Shown: positions 46,786 to 59,320 of the stretch, one piece after another | How the letters are laid out: each line of letters begins with the position of its first letter | Position numbering within the stretch: position 1 is the stretch's first letter | DNA from: Steromphala cineraria | Taxonomy: Eukaryota; Mollusca; Gastropoda; Trochida; Trochidae | Direction of reading: 5' to 3' | Assembly (NCBI GenBank): GCA_916613615.1 | Contig: OU744731.1 | Span: forward strand, 11,538,726 to 11,602,725 | Length of the DNA stretch: 64,000 nt | The notes under the pieces: generated by a model | Told to the model about the DNA's origin: nothing | Databases searched by the model: none | What the model saw: only the letters and a program-made list of their open reading frames with translations | Made by a program: the position numbers and the translations under genes

Positions 46786-46990
46786 GAGCCAAAATGGATT
46801 AACAGTAACAAAGGTAAACTGATACCTATTTTGAGAGGCATTTAGAAGTTGGAATGACAATGATGACGATGAGTATATGAATGATAACTTCCTTACTAAT
46901 GGTAGACGAAGTTTCGACGCAGGATCTTTTGTCGTACTCAGATCTACACAGCAGAGTCGATACATTGTAAGGCAAGAGCATATTTATAAG
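46786..46990 (-). repeat. Degenerate 'GTCGAAAC' repeat, copy c
   Basis: Matches 54965-55130: 'tttgagaggcattt-agaagttgg' and 'atgacaat' occur in both, then 'gacgaagtttcgacgcaggat' against 'gacgtttcgacacagattc'. On the minus strand the stem-loop 'tacgacaaaagatcctgcgtcgaaac' is visible. Confidence 0.6.
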
Positions 46991-47384
46991 TACATGGTAC
47001 AATACACAGTAATAACTTCATGAAAAGACAACTTCTTGTCATTTATCTCTGCTTAAATACTACTTTACTACTAATACTTTTATGAGCTAATGACTCAATT
47101 TCGTATGTAAAATCACATTTTGCAATCGACTCATTTTGCAAAATATATGAATATTTTGTTTTTGTAGTAAAGAATTGACAGCGATTATAATGTACAAAAC
47201 AACTTATGCTTCCAAATATCAATTAATCCTTGTGGTTAGATGAGTATTGATTTATACACTTAGATAATCTACAATCGTATTCTATACATATACCCTTAGA
47301 ATTCCTTGTTATCTCTCGTGTTCCAAGTACAAGTACATATAGAACGAAAAAGTTTATGATACAGAAATCAATTTTTGGCTTCAA

Positions 47385-47435
47385 GGTGACGTATGCTAAT
47401 GTTGCCCTGATGTCAACTGACGATCTTAAATCAAA
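47385..47435 (+). repeat. Short conserved motif, copy 1 (GTCARCTGACGATCTT)
   Basis: 'atgtcaactgacgatcttaa' occurs here; relatives lie at 49567 and 55800, and a weaker one at 54462. Three of these have an ATG at the start of the motif (MSTDDLKSK, MSADGLESK), which might mark a shared first exon of decayed gene copies. Confidence 0.4.
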
Positions 47436-47449
47436 GAACAAAAAGAAAT

Positions 47450-49157
47450 GACTCTCTATATCACGAAAGAACAAATATTAATTTTCTTTTCCGTGTTCTG
47501 GTTTCATAACGTTGCAATGGAGGCATATGGCTTTTGCTTTTGTTCTATTGACAATATCACTAATGTACTTATCCACTAGTCACATATCAAACATCTTTTT
47601 AATTAAAGGATATAATTCTTTGTTATAGCCTATAGCACTCCCTTAATGAATACACAGATACAGTTTGGCAGTTCAAAGCTTGATATACGTTTTGATATAC
47701 GTCTAACACGACTGATGGAGTCTTATGATATCAGAACATAATGTAGAGCATACAACACGATGGTTAGGTAACATGTTTTGTCCTGGAATACAGTTAGAAG
47801 ATCAAACAACACAGTGTACACAAGAGAGTGTCCCCGTTTGTCAGTCCCGTTTCATGCTACCTCACCCTTGACAAATATCTTCTTTTCTAAATACCTCTCA
47901 AAGAAATTATCTTTTTGATATGCTCTTACTATAGTAAGGTAGATTGTCTGTCCTCTTTCTTGCTATAATCAAAAGTTTAAAAACGTTTTTATGATATATC
48001 ATTGTCCTGAGAAAGCAGTGTGATTCAATCATACTATTTTACATGGCACAATTTCTGCATGGACGAGAATTGTGGTAGATTATATCCAGGTTTCTCAGCG
48101 CTGATTTACAGAAAGAGAGATTATGAACACCACGATTGTAATTAACTAAAAGTTGCTAAATTAAGTATCTGACAGGGGCTCGACAAAGGGTCATCGCATG
48201 TTCAATGAAGCAAGGAGAAAAATTGAAGGTAGAGCATTGCAGTCAAAAATGATTAGGTTAAAATATATGCTGAGCTCTCATCTTAAATTTTGTCTTTAAT
48301 TTGTTTAACATATTCTATTTTGAAGTTGTGATTTTAAAATTTAGAATTTATCAATGAAAGTGCGTAAATTTGCCCAATGATGAAAAATATAGAAGTAATA
48401 GGCAAATATTGGGAACATTTATTTAATGATGCTAAACACAAAGGTCACATTTAAACCTCACCCTAGATTTGAGGATCTCTTACTATTTCTGGTAAAACAG
48501 GCCGTATACTTCCGATAACCATCATTAACCTGTTTTCTATCATTTGAAAACCCTGAAGCCTATAATGCGTACATAATGTTTCACAGAAATTATTTACAGA
48601 TTACGAGATCAAACACCACACATGAATTTGTAAATGAAACTTATCACTGTTTATTTTGGTAATGCTAATATTCACATGGATTTTGATGTCATTATAACAA
48701 CACAAACGCCTTGGTAACCTTCAGATAGATAACCTTTTAAAAGAAACTTATATAAATCGGATATATCATACACCCACAAAATGTAAATAGACAGAATTAA
48801 ATTCAAAGATTGCCCAAGGATCTTATCAACATAATGTTACATTGACACCAACAAATTTCTTAAATCCAAAAATGTAATGTAAAAATGTAGAAATATTCTT
48901 CAAACTACACTTTTAATGATTAAATTTTGAAAATCGCATTCGATTAATATTAAAATCCGATATTTGCTTAAATCTAATGAAGCATTTGATGCAAAATCGA
49001 TTTCCTTTGGTGAAGAATGATTGAAATTGAAATCAACGAATTATGAAATATCAAACAATCTTGTTCAACCTTTGAAACTCACTTCTGTATTCATAAGCTC
49101 AGCTATCCAGCTATAATTACTGAACTAAATTTCCAGATGGTTAAATCTGGCAATACT
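47450..49157. other. Intergenic, nothing recognised
   Basis: AT-rich; weak similarity of 47860-47910 to 56055-56090 ('cttgacaaatatctt' / 'cttgataaagatatt') fits an older segment duplication. Confidence 0.4.
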
Positions 49158-49161
49158 TTAA

Positions 49162-49521
49162 AGGGGCAGTAGCACGTTTTTTTGACAATTTTATATTTAA
49201 AAATTTCCACCGATAATTGTAAGTTAATGCTACATGTATTATTTTGACAGTGACAAAAATCTCATTACACAAAACAATCATTCATAGTCAGAGGACAAAG
49301 TATGAAGATTCACATAAAATCCACAAGCGGCCATTTTGTGTGAACACCTTTAATTCATTTTGTGTAAGAAAAAGTAATCGCATATCTAAACCTTACGTTA
49401 TATATTTGAACTATCACTGCTCCATTTAGTTTAAATACATTGTCCTTCAATTGGAACCATTAATGTTCATTTTCCTGACATTCCCTTATATATTCCGCCA
49501 TAAAAACGTGCTACTGCCCCT
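49162..49521 (+). mobile_element. TTAA-inserted MITE, copy 5 (intact, 360 bp)
   Basis: AGGGGCAGTAGCACG at the left and CGTGCTACTGCCCCT at the right, flanked by TTAA at 49158-49161 and 49522-49525. Same orientation as copy 3. Confidence 0.92.
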
Positions 49522-49549
49522 TTAATCTACACGCATGTCCGCGCTAAAC

Positions 49550-49650
49550 GCTTGTGTTACATCCGTGTCAGCTGACGATCTTGAATCAAGCACTCTCTTT
49601 AAAGTATTTTCTGGAAGGACATTTTCTTGTCATTCTGTTCCTCTAAAAGG
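49550..49650 (+). repeat. Short conserved motif, copy 2
   Basis: 'gtgtcagctgacgatcttga' at 49566 matches 47397 and 55800. An upstream ATG at 49538 keeps the frame open (MSALNACVTSVSADDLESS…) for 42 codons. Not recognised. Confidence 0.35.
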
Positions 49651-51320
49651 TCATTGAAGGTCATGAATGTTTTGAAGATATTGAAGTCCTTTGACCGAAT
49701 AAGCCATTGTGACTATTTGCTTAGATAACATTCTGGACAATAACTTATAACAGAGCAATATAAATAATTTAAAGATCAAGAACATGGGTGTTAATGTAAG
49801 AGAATATTGAATCAACTTCGTCCCAAAAAAGGTACCGTCGTCTAATTGTTCCTTTAACAGCGCAATTTATAATGTCATGATATTTCATTTTCACAAATGA
49901 AGATATTTCCATTGCTAAAGTATATGTTTGTTATCGCCTTTAACCAATGTGAGGGGAGACTCTAGAAGCTTCTAGCGTGGAATGATATTTGCACGAATTT
50001 AATGTACGGCTTACACCAGGACAGTAATTGATATTTTTGTGAATTAACTCAATTGTCGTTTATATTGTCTGATTTAAAGAACATTTAACATATCAGTTTT
50101 ATATGTTAGATGAGTCAGGGACAATGAAATAATGATACACCTGGTACACACAAATAATTGTGTTTCATTTATTCTGTTTGAAATATATTGCAATGCTCAC
50201 CCACACTCGTAACAGTTTGTATTCTATGAATAATCAGTGTTTTCTTTTAATATCAAAACCCAATTCAAATAATGGATTCTAAAGTAAACATAGGGAACAT
50301 CTGATCATGATGACTGTAGGCTTGTTGAGAATATAAGCAATGATAGTGAAATATATTGTCGTTGTGCAACAGGATATCTATATAAATCATGTAGTTACTC
50401 TAAACTCAGCCATGGCGTTATCTTTCTTCTATCATTATTTTGATAAACACATTTTATGTATTAGGTAATTATGACGTAAGTTTACTATACAACACTTTTG
50501 TCTGTGTAAACACGCTATATTACTATCCAGTATTCACGTTTATTCTTAAGATTTAAACCTTAATCCCTGAAGTAGGTAATGGAGAATGCATGAAATGGAG
50601 TTGATTGATGAAACTAATCAACGAGCAAAGAGGGTGCAAGTTAATTGTTTTCACGAATCCAAGACACCGATTCTTCTTTCTCATTATTTACAAACGTATG
50701 ACTCCACAAAACTTTTAACTGTCGTTTTTCAAATCTTACGTATAATTATTCTCACATTTTCATGGGGGTTGGGGGGCACAACCTAAGGCCACGCTACGTC
50801 ATTTTCCCCGACGGCGATGCATTTGATAACACATATGAGGTGCATTGCAACTAGCTATAGGCATGTTCTCCACGTGCACACTCCGCTTCACCTGTCAAAC
50901 AAACATACTATCTTGATTTGTGTGACCTCCACAGTCTAGTTTATGAAAGCGCTGACTTATCTTTAAGAAATTTGAGTGGTTTTAGACGTGCCGTTTTTAT
51001 AGCATCTGAATAGTGTTTTAATTACTAAAATTATTAACACTTGTCACTAACATAAGACAGTCATAGAGCCATGTATTCCGTAGATAATCCACCGTCATCA
51101 CCATGGATTCAATATATGATAAAAACGAAATTTTGACATGCTCACAAAATAACGTGTTCTTGAACGGCATGATTTATATGGCATATATGACTTTTACATA
51201 CTTATACCAATATCCATTTGTTCATGTTTTCTGTTCTTTACTCACTGAAATATGAATAACTACTATACTTTTCACGCTCATGAAACGATGTTAGCAGGTA
51301 AAATTAAATTTCCATTTTCA
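49651..51320. other. Intergenic, nothing recognised
   Basis: AT-rich, no supported gene; a 66-codon ATG frame at 50586-50786 has no recognisable motif. Confidence 0.45.
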
Positions 51321-51327
51321 AAATAAT

Positions 51328-51556
51328 TGAGTTGCTGCCCCTGCCATATGGAACTCCCTCCCATATGACCTGAATCTCTAGTCTGTTTAAAAAAGAAGAC
51401 TTCTTCACTTATAACATATTCATGTTCGATCTTCAGATCCTTTACATCTCAATGAATTTATATATAGTGTCTGATCCTTCTCTTTCCTTCTCCAGTGCCG
51501 TTGAGCAGCTCTTGCCGGAAACAGGCGCTATGCAAGTTTATCATTATCATTAAATA
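51328..51556 (+). pseudogene. 3' fragment of an L2/CR1-type retrotransposon
   Basis: The plus strand reads VAAPAIWNSLPYDLNL then stop, the C-terminal signature also present in the intact element (AAPQLWNDLPVEMR). The 3' UTR ends 'aacaggcgctatgcaagttt' followed by (ATC)n-like 'atcattatcatta'. It is a different family from the element at 25040 and is 5'-truncated. Confidence 0.75.
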
Positions 51557-53276
51557 TAATTATAATCGTCAAGGCAAAGCTAGCTGGACTATAATGAGAT
51601 GTCACAGATGACATTCAGATATGTGATGGTTATTGTTAGCACAGACAGTGTAGCGCTAATGACATCGGCAGATGGCATGTTGCACACCTTGTTACATAAC
51701 TGTTTCTGTTTGTTGGATCTAATAATTCATTATTACATAACAAAATGCATTTTAAGGGAAATATATGCTTTTAATTATTCACCATAATCGTATTTGCATG
51801 ATATCTGAATTAGGATTAATAGCATATTACTAAGTTCTGAAAAGCTATACATGTATATGTTATGGACTTCCTAATATCCTCCACACCTACAATCATATAA
51901 ACGTTCATATGAGTTTTGTATCATAAAGTGTCATTGTGACATTCTAACCATGTGCATATGTATCAATTCATTATTTTAATGTTGTTGAATTCCTTTGAGG
52001 ACAACACGTGTCGTATAATTCCATGCATTTTAAAATTGAAATTTATATATAGGAAGAGACGTTCTTGAAAATCATTTTAATACGAACGTCACAAACTATT
52101 TTGTTCAACCTTATATCAAAGTAGTGCATAGAACACTTGCCAAATCTCGCCGAATATCATGTTCATTTTAATCATATGTGAACGTTATTCAATCTTTTCT
52201 AAGCACTGTGCCAATAAAGGAAAATATGTAACACCAGCTACTTCTGCATGGTACCCGAGCTCTAAAACACCACAACTTTATAAATACTACTGCAGCTGTT
52301 TCTCTCAGCTTACTTATTTCTTGTTAAAAGCTGTTATTGCCATTCCTTTCAAATCTATTTGTATAAACAAAAAAAATTCTCTTCATACGATTTTTTTCCG
52401 GTGGAGCTAAGTCACTATTTATATTGGTCTGATACAGTTTTCAGTGGATATTTTTACTGAATATCTTTGAAGTCATGAACAGTTTCAAACATTTATCTTG
52501 CATCGTTATATAATCTTTATAAATAACTTTGGTGTCAAGCTTAGCTGAAAATGTAAAACTATTTCCAGTAAATCATAATATCTTTTTTAACAGGCAAACT
52601 TCGAACGTTACGCTTAAAACTTGGCAATGTAGGCTTGCAAAATAAATAAAACAGATTAATTCTGCTTATTTCCTTTCTCACGTTATCGTAATCTTGAAGA
52701 TAAGGAGTCAATTGTACATGATTCGTATTGCAAAACTAGGGCTGCATCAGGAAAGGTTGTTTTCTATTCGTGTAAACTTATGAAAATATAATGTTTTATC
52801 TTTTTTCACATATTGAAATATTACAATAACCGAAGAGTGTTTGTATGACATGCTAGTTTGATAACAAGCATATTTTTTTACATTACATTTTCATAATAAG
52901 CATTCTTTTTACATTAAATTTTTATAATGAGCATGTTCATATGACATGTTAGATTGACAATAACCGAGTAACGGGTAACATTTAAGTTTAGTTTCTATGT
53001 CTACCTTAGTTGTTCCAAATTAATAAAACCTTACAATTATAGACTGGTGATGAGTCAATACCTTTTTATAGACCCGAGGGGAAAATGACCAAAGTACACT
53101 AGAAGTAGAAGAATCGTTATAGGCTTGCTATTCTTCGGCAACATGTATTATATTAGAATAAATATGGAATTTAAATACTTAAATACAAGGATACGCGCAG
53201 ATACAAATATTTAGGTAGGTGAACAAACTTATCGGATGCATAAAGGTCACCCTACACCACTCCTAGGTCAGCTATA
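51557..53276. other. Intergenic, nothing recognised
   Basis: AT-rich; an 83-codon ATG frame (52159-52410) shows several cysteines but no signal peptide, splice context or similarity to the gene at 44050. Confidence 0.4.
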
Positions 53277-53411
53277 GTTGATGCTGTATATCTATCTGTT
53301 TAAAGTGTTTATCATTAAATCATTCATGAACGTCAACGGGAGGGAAAAGAAAATCACGAATATCTCGTTAATAGCATGGGAAGCAATTATCATGATGAAA
53401 TAAATGATCCC
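53277..53411 (+). pseudogene. Decayed copy of exon 2 of the secreted-protein gene
   Basis: Aligns to 45515-45650: 'gtgtttatcatt' against 'agtttatcattc', then 'aatcacgaatatctcgttaa' against 'catcacgaatatctcgttaa', then 'aagcaatta'. Reading in the gene's frame, a stop replaces the Ser before the third cysteine, both cysteines of the second C-x3-C pair are replaced, and a 4-base loss shifts the frame upstream. No exon 1 copy is recognised upstream. Confidence 0.6.
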
Positions 53412-54964
53412 TTTATCGTTTGCACAAAATGATTTATACATTTGCTTATAATGGACATTTAATCATCTGTATTGTGTGTGCTTTGCAGAACGTAAAGATT
53501 ATTTTCGAAGAAAGTTTTCTTTTACCTATGAAATATGGATGTGTTAACATGTTATATCATATTTTGTTAACAATTTTGTAATCGTAAGTTATCACCTCAT
53601 TTTGCAAATTAAAGACTCATAGGTAGAATAAAAATAGTTTTGACATCTGAGGGAGGATGGTGACAGCTAAACCAGAAATAAAATTGTAATTACTTTATAA
53701 TACATTCGGCATTTGAAGATGATATGTAAAAAGCGAGTGATACATGACTAAATATTATCACATCTGTTATCTTAGCACACCGAAACAAGGAATGTCCCTT
53801 TAAAACTCTGCATTTGACTTTAAGCCATCAGCAGCGTCTCATCCCCATCAATCCAACATATTCTACTCAAATATTTATAGAAAATGTCTTCTATCTACAT
53901 TCTAATTATTGTAAATGTTTTAAGTACTCTTTACTTATTCAAAAAGGAAGTAATAAAGTTGAAAGAAGCTGATTTCGTCTTTCTAGTAAAAGGATGGATA
54001 AAATCGATGTCAAATGCCATCTTCAGATAATATAAATTCAGCAGTAAATGAAAAGTTCCTTTTAACTCGGTGACTTTATATTCATGCACCAAATAAACAG
54101 AAACTTGAAGCTGGTGATAAAAAACTTAAAATATGATTGCATCCAAAAGCTTATGCAGCTCTAATGTGAGCTGATAAGCATTTTTATCAAAGAACAACCC
54201 TTGTAAGTATTTTTTTGCTTTTCGCGAAATACTGTTTTAATGTCTCCATTTCTGTAGTTTATCGGAGTCACTGGGTAAAACATACTGTTATGTTTTGCTT
54301 ATTCTGTTACCAATCTCACTCAAACATTTTCCAAATGCTTCGTTCCTCACAATGTATTTAAGAACACTGATATTAGAGACTATTAAAGGTGAAAATCGGC
54401 TATTACTACGTTACCCAACCTTATCTTACATTTTAATGTATGTTTATGTAATAAAGGTCTGATGTCAGCTGATGAACTACCTGCTGGATTCTTTTTATTA
54501 GTCAGGAACCATTTCTTGCAGGAACTAATATAATATCCCAAAAAATGTTGTCTCCACAAAATACACCGTAGATTCCTTTTAACGGACCAATATAGAAATA
54601 CTAATCATCTAATGTGCAACTGGTGTTTATATGTATGATTATATGGTTCCTGGTCTTTACTCTTTACTTACATAAAAAGTAGATTAAACAGTTGGTTTTC
54701 TAGATATAGAGGGACACTGCTTGCCAGTACTCGTGATTATCACCTTGTATAACGCAGATATTAACAGTTACAACTTTATTAAATTGTTTCTGATGGCAGA
54801 GTCAGGATTTCAACGATATGTATCATTATTCATGGTATAATTGCTTATAGATAGGTTTTATTACTAGAATCAACATCTTACTTTTATACTCTAATAGGAC
54901 CCAGTCCTTCCCGTTTAAATTGTCAACTCGAAATATTATATTGAGTCCAACATTCCCTGTTATC
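53412..54964. other. Intergenic, duplicated background
   Basis: No gene. 54462 carries a weak relative of the GTCAGCTGA motif. An ATG at 53884 opens a short hydrophobic reading (MSSIYILIIVNVLSTLYLF) without a consensus donor. Confidence 0.4.
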
Positions 54965-54997
54965 TTCTTTGAGAGGCATTTTAGAAGTTGGGATGAC

Positions 54998-55510
54998 AAT
55001 AATGCTGAGGAATATATGGATGACAACTTCTTTGTTCATTGTATGCGACGTTTCGACACAGATTCTTGTGTCGTTCTCAAGCAGAGGAAGAGTAATGAGC
55101 TAGGGGCATATATATAAGTAAAAAATACAATGCACAGTGACAACAACTTAATGAAGAGAGTAAATGTAATTAAACAGGGATAAGTGGTAGGAAACCAGTA
55201 ATGTACAATGAAGTGCGTTACATTTAATTGATAGAGGCCAGTGATGTACATGAGTGATGTACATCACTGGCCTCTATCAATTAAATGTAACGCACTTCAT
55301 TGTACATTACTGGTTTCCTACCACTTATCCCTGTTTAATTACATTTACTCTCTTCATTAAGTTGTTGTCACTGTGCATTGTATTTTTTACTTATATATAT
55401 GCCCCTAGCTCATTACTCTTCCTCTGCTTGAGAACGACACAAGAATCTGTGTCGAAACGTCGCATACAATGAACAAAGAAGTTGTCATCCATATATTCCT
55501 CAGCATTATT
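54998..55510. repeat. Perfect palindrome, 254-bp arms
   Basis: 54998-55251 is the exact reverse complement of 55257-55510 as far as can be read, separated by a 5-bp spacer at 55252-55256. The left arm continues the 46.9 kb-type repeat from 54965; the right arm ends abruptly. The 12-mer ATTCCCTGTTAT occurs at 54952 and again at 55508, straddling the right junction. Identical 71-codon frames on each arm simply reflect the symmetry. Confidence 0.93.
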
Positions 55511-58500
55511 CCCTGTTATGATTAAGAAAAAAACATTTTATTGTTATTAAAATTTGAATTCGATTGAAATTAAATGGGTCGATTAATGTTTTAAGGAATC
55601 GATTATTCCTTCTAGTGAGCGAAAGTTCAAATCGATAAATGCGCCATCCTAAGCTTATCTTTCTTTATTTCAAAAACTTACTTCCTATCTGCATCATGAT
55701 AGTTTATATACATGCACTCAATAAACAGAAGGTTAGAGCTTTAAAGGAACTAAAACTTTGGCTAAGAGTATTAAAATGATCTATGATCATTTTGCTAAAA
55801 TGTCAGCTGACGGTCTTGAATCAAAGAACACTTTCGTCTTCATGATCAAGTTTCTCGAACGAATTTCCCTTATTGGTTTCTTCCTTTACAACGTCATACA
55901 TCAAACATGATGTCAATGTCTATAAACATTTTAGTTATGTCTTAATCAACATCTCAAACTACTCTCATCTGATAAAAAACGACTATAAATTTTCGTCCAA
56001 AAAGGACAAATATTGTATTTGGCATTGACAAATGATAATACATTGTTTCAATCAGCTTGCCCCACGCTTGATAAAGATATTTTTAGATCAGCTTTGATAG
56101 AACTATCAGAGAATAATGTCAGTATGTTACATAACACAATGCACAGTTTTCTACCATAGGTCAACCTCTATCTGTTTAGAAAAGAGCTCGCTATGTAAAC
56201 CTTCTGCTGACATTTGTATTTCTATACAAACCGGTGTTTCTTTTTTCCCAGCCAGCTCTTGCACAACTAATGGGCACAGAGGCTGGTAGACAGATTATAG
56301 AATTTTGATGAGTACAAAATGAGTCGAATTGAAAGTAAACAGTTCTTTATAGCACGACCTTCGTGAGGTGTGAGACTGGTTCCTGATATGTAGAGGCAAT
56401 CTGTGTTGTTTGTGTGTCATGCTATATAATTTTCACTCAGAAACCCTTAAAATCATTTCAATAGCGTTTGATCAAATCTTTTTCCGCAAATCAATGAAAC
56501 ACAGGTATTTCTTGTAGAAAAACTACTGAACCCTTTTCAAAATTATTTCGGACAACCTACCGTTAAACTGAGCGAGTAATGTTCACATTTATGTTATTAC
56601 AATACCTCACTCGTAAACTCATGATTAGATATACAAGTATGATTCAGAGAGAATTTAACATTTATATGAAGATTCACAGGAAGCTATCGCTTCATTGTAT
56701 GTTTTTCGCCATTGTTCATTTAATACAAACCAGTGACAAGTAACTTACTTTAGAACATATGTATGTGAGTAACAATCGGTGAGGATTTGATTGATATATA
56801 TATACAATTTTGTATCATGGTGATGCTAATCGCTTATGTAGTTGATTGTCATTGAAATGGCAAAACTAGTCATTTGTAAATTTGCATCTGTAAATGAATC
56901 CTATTGTTTCGGTGACAGCACACACATTTATATATTATGAGCGTGCTATTCGAATTTCATCAAAGGCTTATAATAGTCATGTATTTGTAACTTTGGATGA
57001 AATGTGCGATTGTTAAATAAATATCATCATTATTGGTATCTTTATAAGTGTGAAAGCAAAACAAATACTACGAAGTCCCTGAGTGTACCACAAGGCGTTC
57101 ATCCAAGATCGAAACCTCATTGAATAGGCGACCTTGCAGCCAATATTTAATTTACCAACTTAGATTAGCAATATGATTGGATTGTCACAAGCTGTCACTC
57201 AGCAGACAAAATCAGACGCCCAGCTACTGATCAGTGCATAACCATGTAGTCTGTGGCTGATCAGCATGCCCTTGATGAATCTTCGAACCTTGTGAATTAA
57301 TTCGTAACTCTGAAATAGAGATTTGTTATCGTAAATTACGTAAGGAGACATAGTATTAAGCAGATGAAGAAATGTCTATACAAACTTCATAACTCATCAT
57401 CGCAAAAAGAAGCAAATTATACGTTGTGAGATTAATTACTCAACTAATCTAGACATATCATGCTATTAGCCCAGAATTTTATATATAACACCACCCAGTT
57501 GATAAATGTTACTGGAGAACATTTTTGTTGATTTATATTTACAACTTGATAAAGAAGAGGGCACAGGCTAATTTCGTTTCCACAAAAAATACCCTGATAG
57601 AACTGTCCCTTTAAATATTTTACGGATCTTCAATATCATATATTGCTCACCTGTGCTTATGTCGCTCAGATAATTACCCGTTTTGTCCAAGAAAAGAGGT
57701 TTTCATTAGAGTTGTCGTGGGAATAAAATTAAGTTTTCGATAATATCACAATGTGACTTTTTGAGTGAATGTGACACTTGCATATATGAGTACCATATCA
57801 AATAAGATAACTGCGTATTACTGTAAATGAGGATGAAATAAAGAATCGAATATAGATTTTAAATTCAATAGTCATAGAAAACTTCAGAGCTGTTATTTTC
57901 AAAGAGATTTGCAATATTTCAAGCACTTATTAAAAAGTATCTCTTTCATTTCGTTACAGCATTCAAAAGATTCAAGCAAGTTAAAGCATTCAAGATCGTG
58001 ATGGGCATCCAAAATGAGTCAGAGAAAATAACAAATTATGGAAAATCTTTGCCCTGACCGAGAAAACGGCTTTGTTGCGATTTAATTGACTTATTTTCGC
58101 TAGTGAAGGCACAATAATTGGTAGCCAATCCTTTAGCCATTAATATGACTCATTTAGAATTAGACAGGATGTCTTAGTATACCGATACAACTGTCCGCCC
58201 TCTCATAGATAGTGTTTGAGAGCTCACCTTCATGCCTAAATGGTGATTGTTATCGAATAGGAGCGGAGAATATGCTTTTGTAATCGGCCTATTTGTCCAG
58301 GTTAGGGTTTAATGTATGTCCCATCAACATTTGCGTCATTGCAGTATAAGCCATTATAAACAACAGAAAAATCTCGAAAGACTTCAACTTGCTCACAAAC
58401 CTACACATTTGTCTTGGAATGGAAATGTATCGGGAAGAAACTAGGATGATGTGTGTGTAATCAATATGTTTTATCAGTTGTGGTTGTATTATTCCCTGTC

Positions 58501-58660
58501 AAGATTTGTATGACTAAAATATGATTTGATACAAAGATGGTAAAAGCGGATGGAATGTTTTGGTGTATAATTAGTCATCGAAGAATATTAGATATTTATT
58601 TACAATTACACATATTCATTATGTGGATCTAAGCAGGTCATATAAAGAAACATATACGTA
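55511..58660. other. Intergenic, mostly unremarkable
   Basis: No supported gene in 3.1 kb. 'aatgtcagctgacggtcttg' at 55797 is copy 3 of the short motif (47397, 49566). Near-identity of 'aaagatattttta' at 56084 and similar at 47905 suggests an old segment duplication. Confidence 0.45.
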
Positions 58661-58663
58661 TGG

Positions 58664-58798
58664 TTGCTACTACAACTACTAATCTACTACTTTTACACAA
58701 CCATCATTAACACACCAACACCATCACTACTACCACTACCACTACTACCACTACCACTACCACTACCACTACCACTACCACTACCACTACCACTACCA

Positions 58799-58863
<65 letters not shown>

Positions 58864-59243
58864 CTACTTCTTCCACAACCATCATTAACACACCAACACC
58901 ACCACTACCACCACCACTACTACTGATACTACTAATCTACTTCTTCCACGACCATCATTAACACCACTACCAGTACTACTACCACCACAACTGCTCCTGC
59001 TATTACCACTTCTACTGTTACTACTACCATCACTACCACTGCTACTACAACTACCCTTACTACCAATACCACTGCTACTTCTACCTCTACTACTATTACT
59101 ATACAACTACTACTACTACTGCTGCTGCTGCTACTACTTCTTCTTCTTCTACTACTACTACTACTGCTGCTGATACTACTGCTTCTACTACAACTACCCC
59201 TACTACTACTACTACAACTACCCATACTACAACTACCCATACA

Positions 59244-59281
<38 letters not shown>

Positions 59282-59320
59282 CACTACTACTACTACTACT
59301 TCTACTGCTACTACTGTAAA
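58664..59320 (+). repeat. (ACT)n/(ACC)n/(AAT)n trinucleotide microsatellite
   Basis: (CACTAC)n at 58720-58810, (TAC)n then (TAA)n to 58862. The phrase 'ccaaccatcattaacacacc' is partly repeated at 58696, 58876 and 58950, so the array has also duplicated in larger blocks. Open frames here are repeat artefacts. Confidence 0.96.

Noticed and set aside
55036..55472. Two identical 71-72 codon frames on opposite strands
   Set aside because: They are the two arms of one palindrome; identity reflects symmetry and not two genes.
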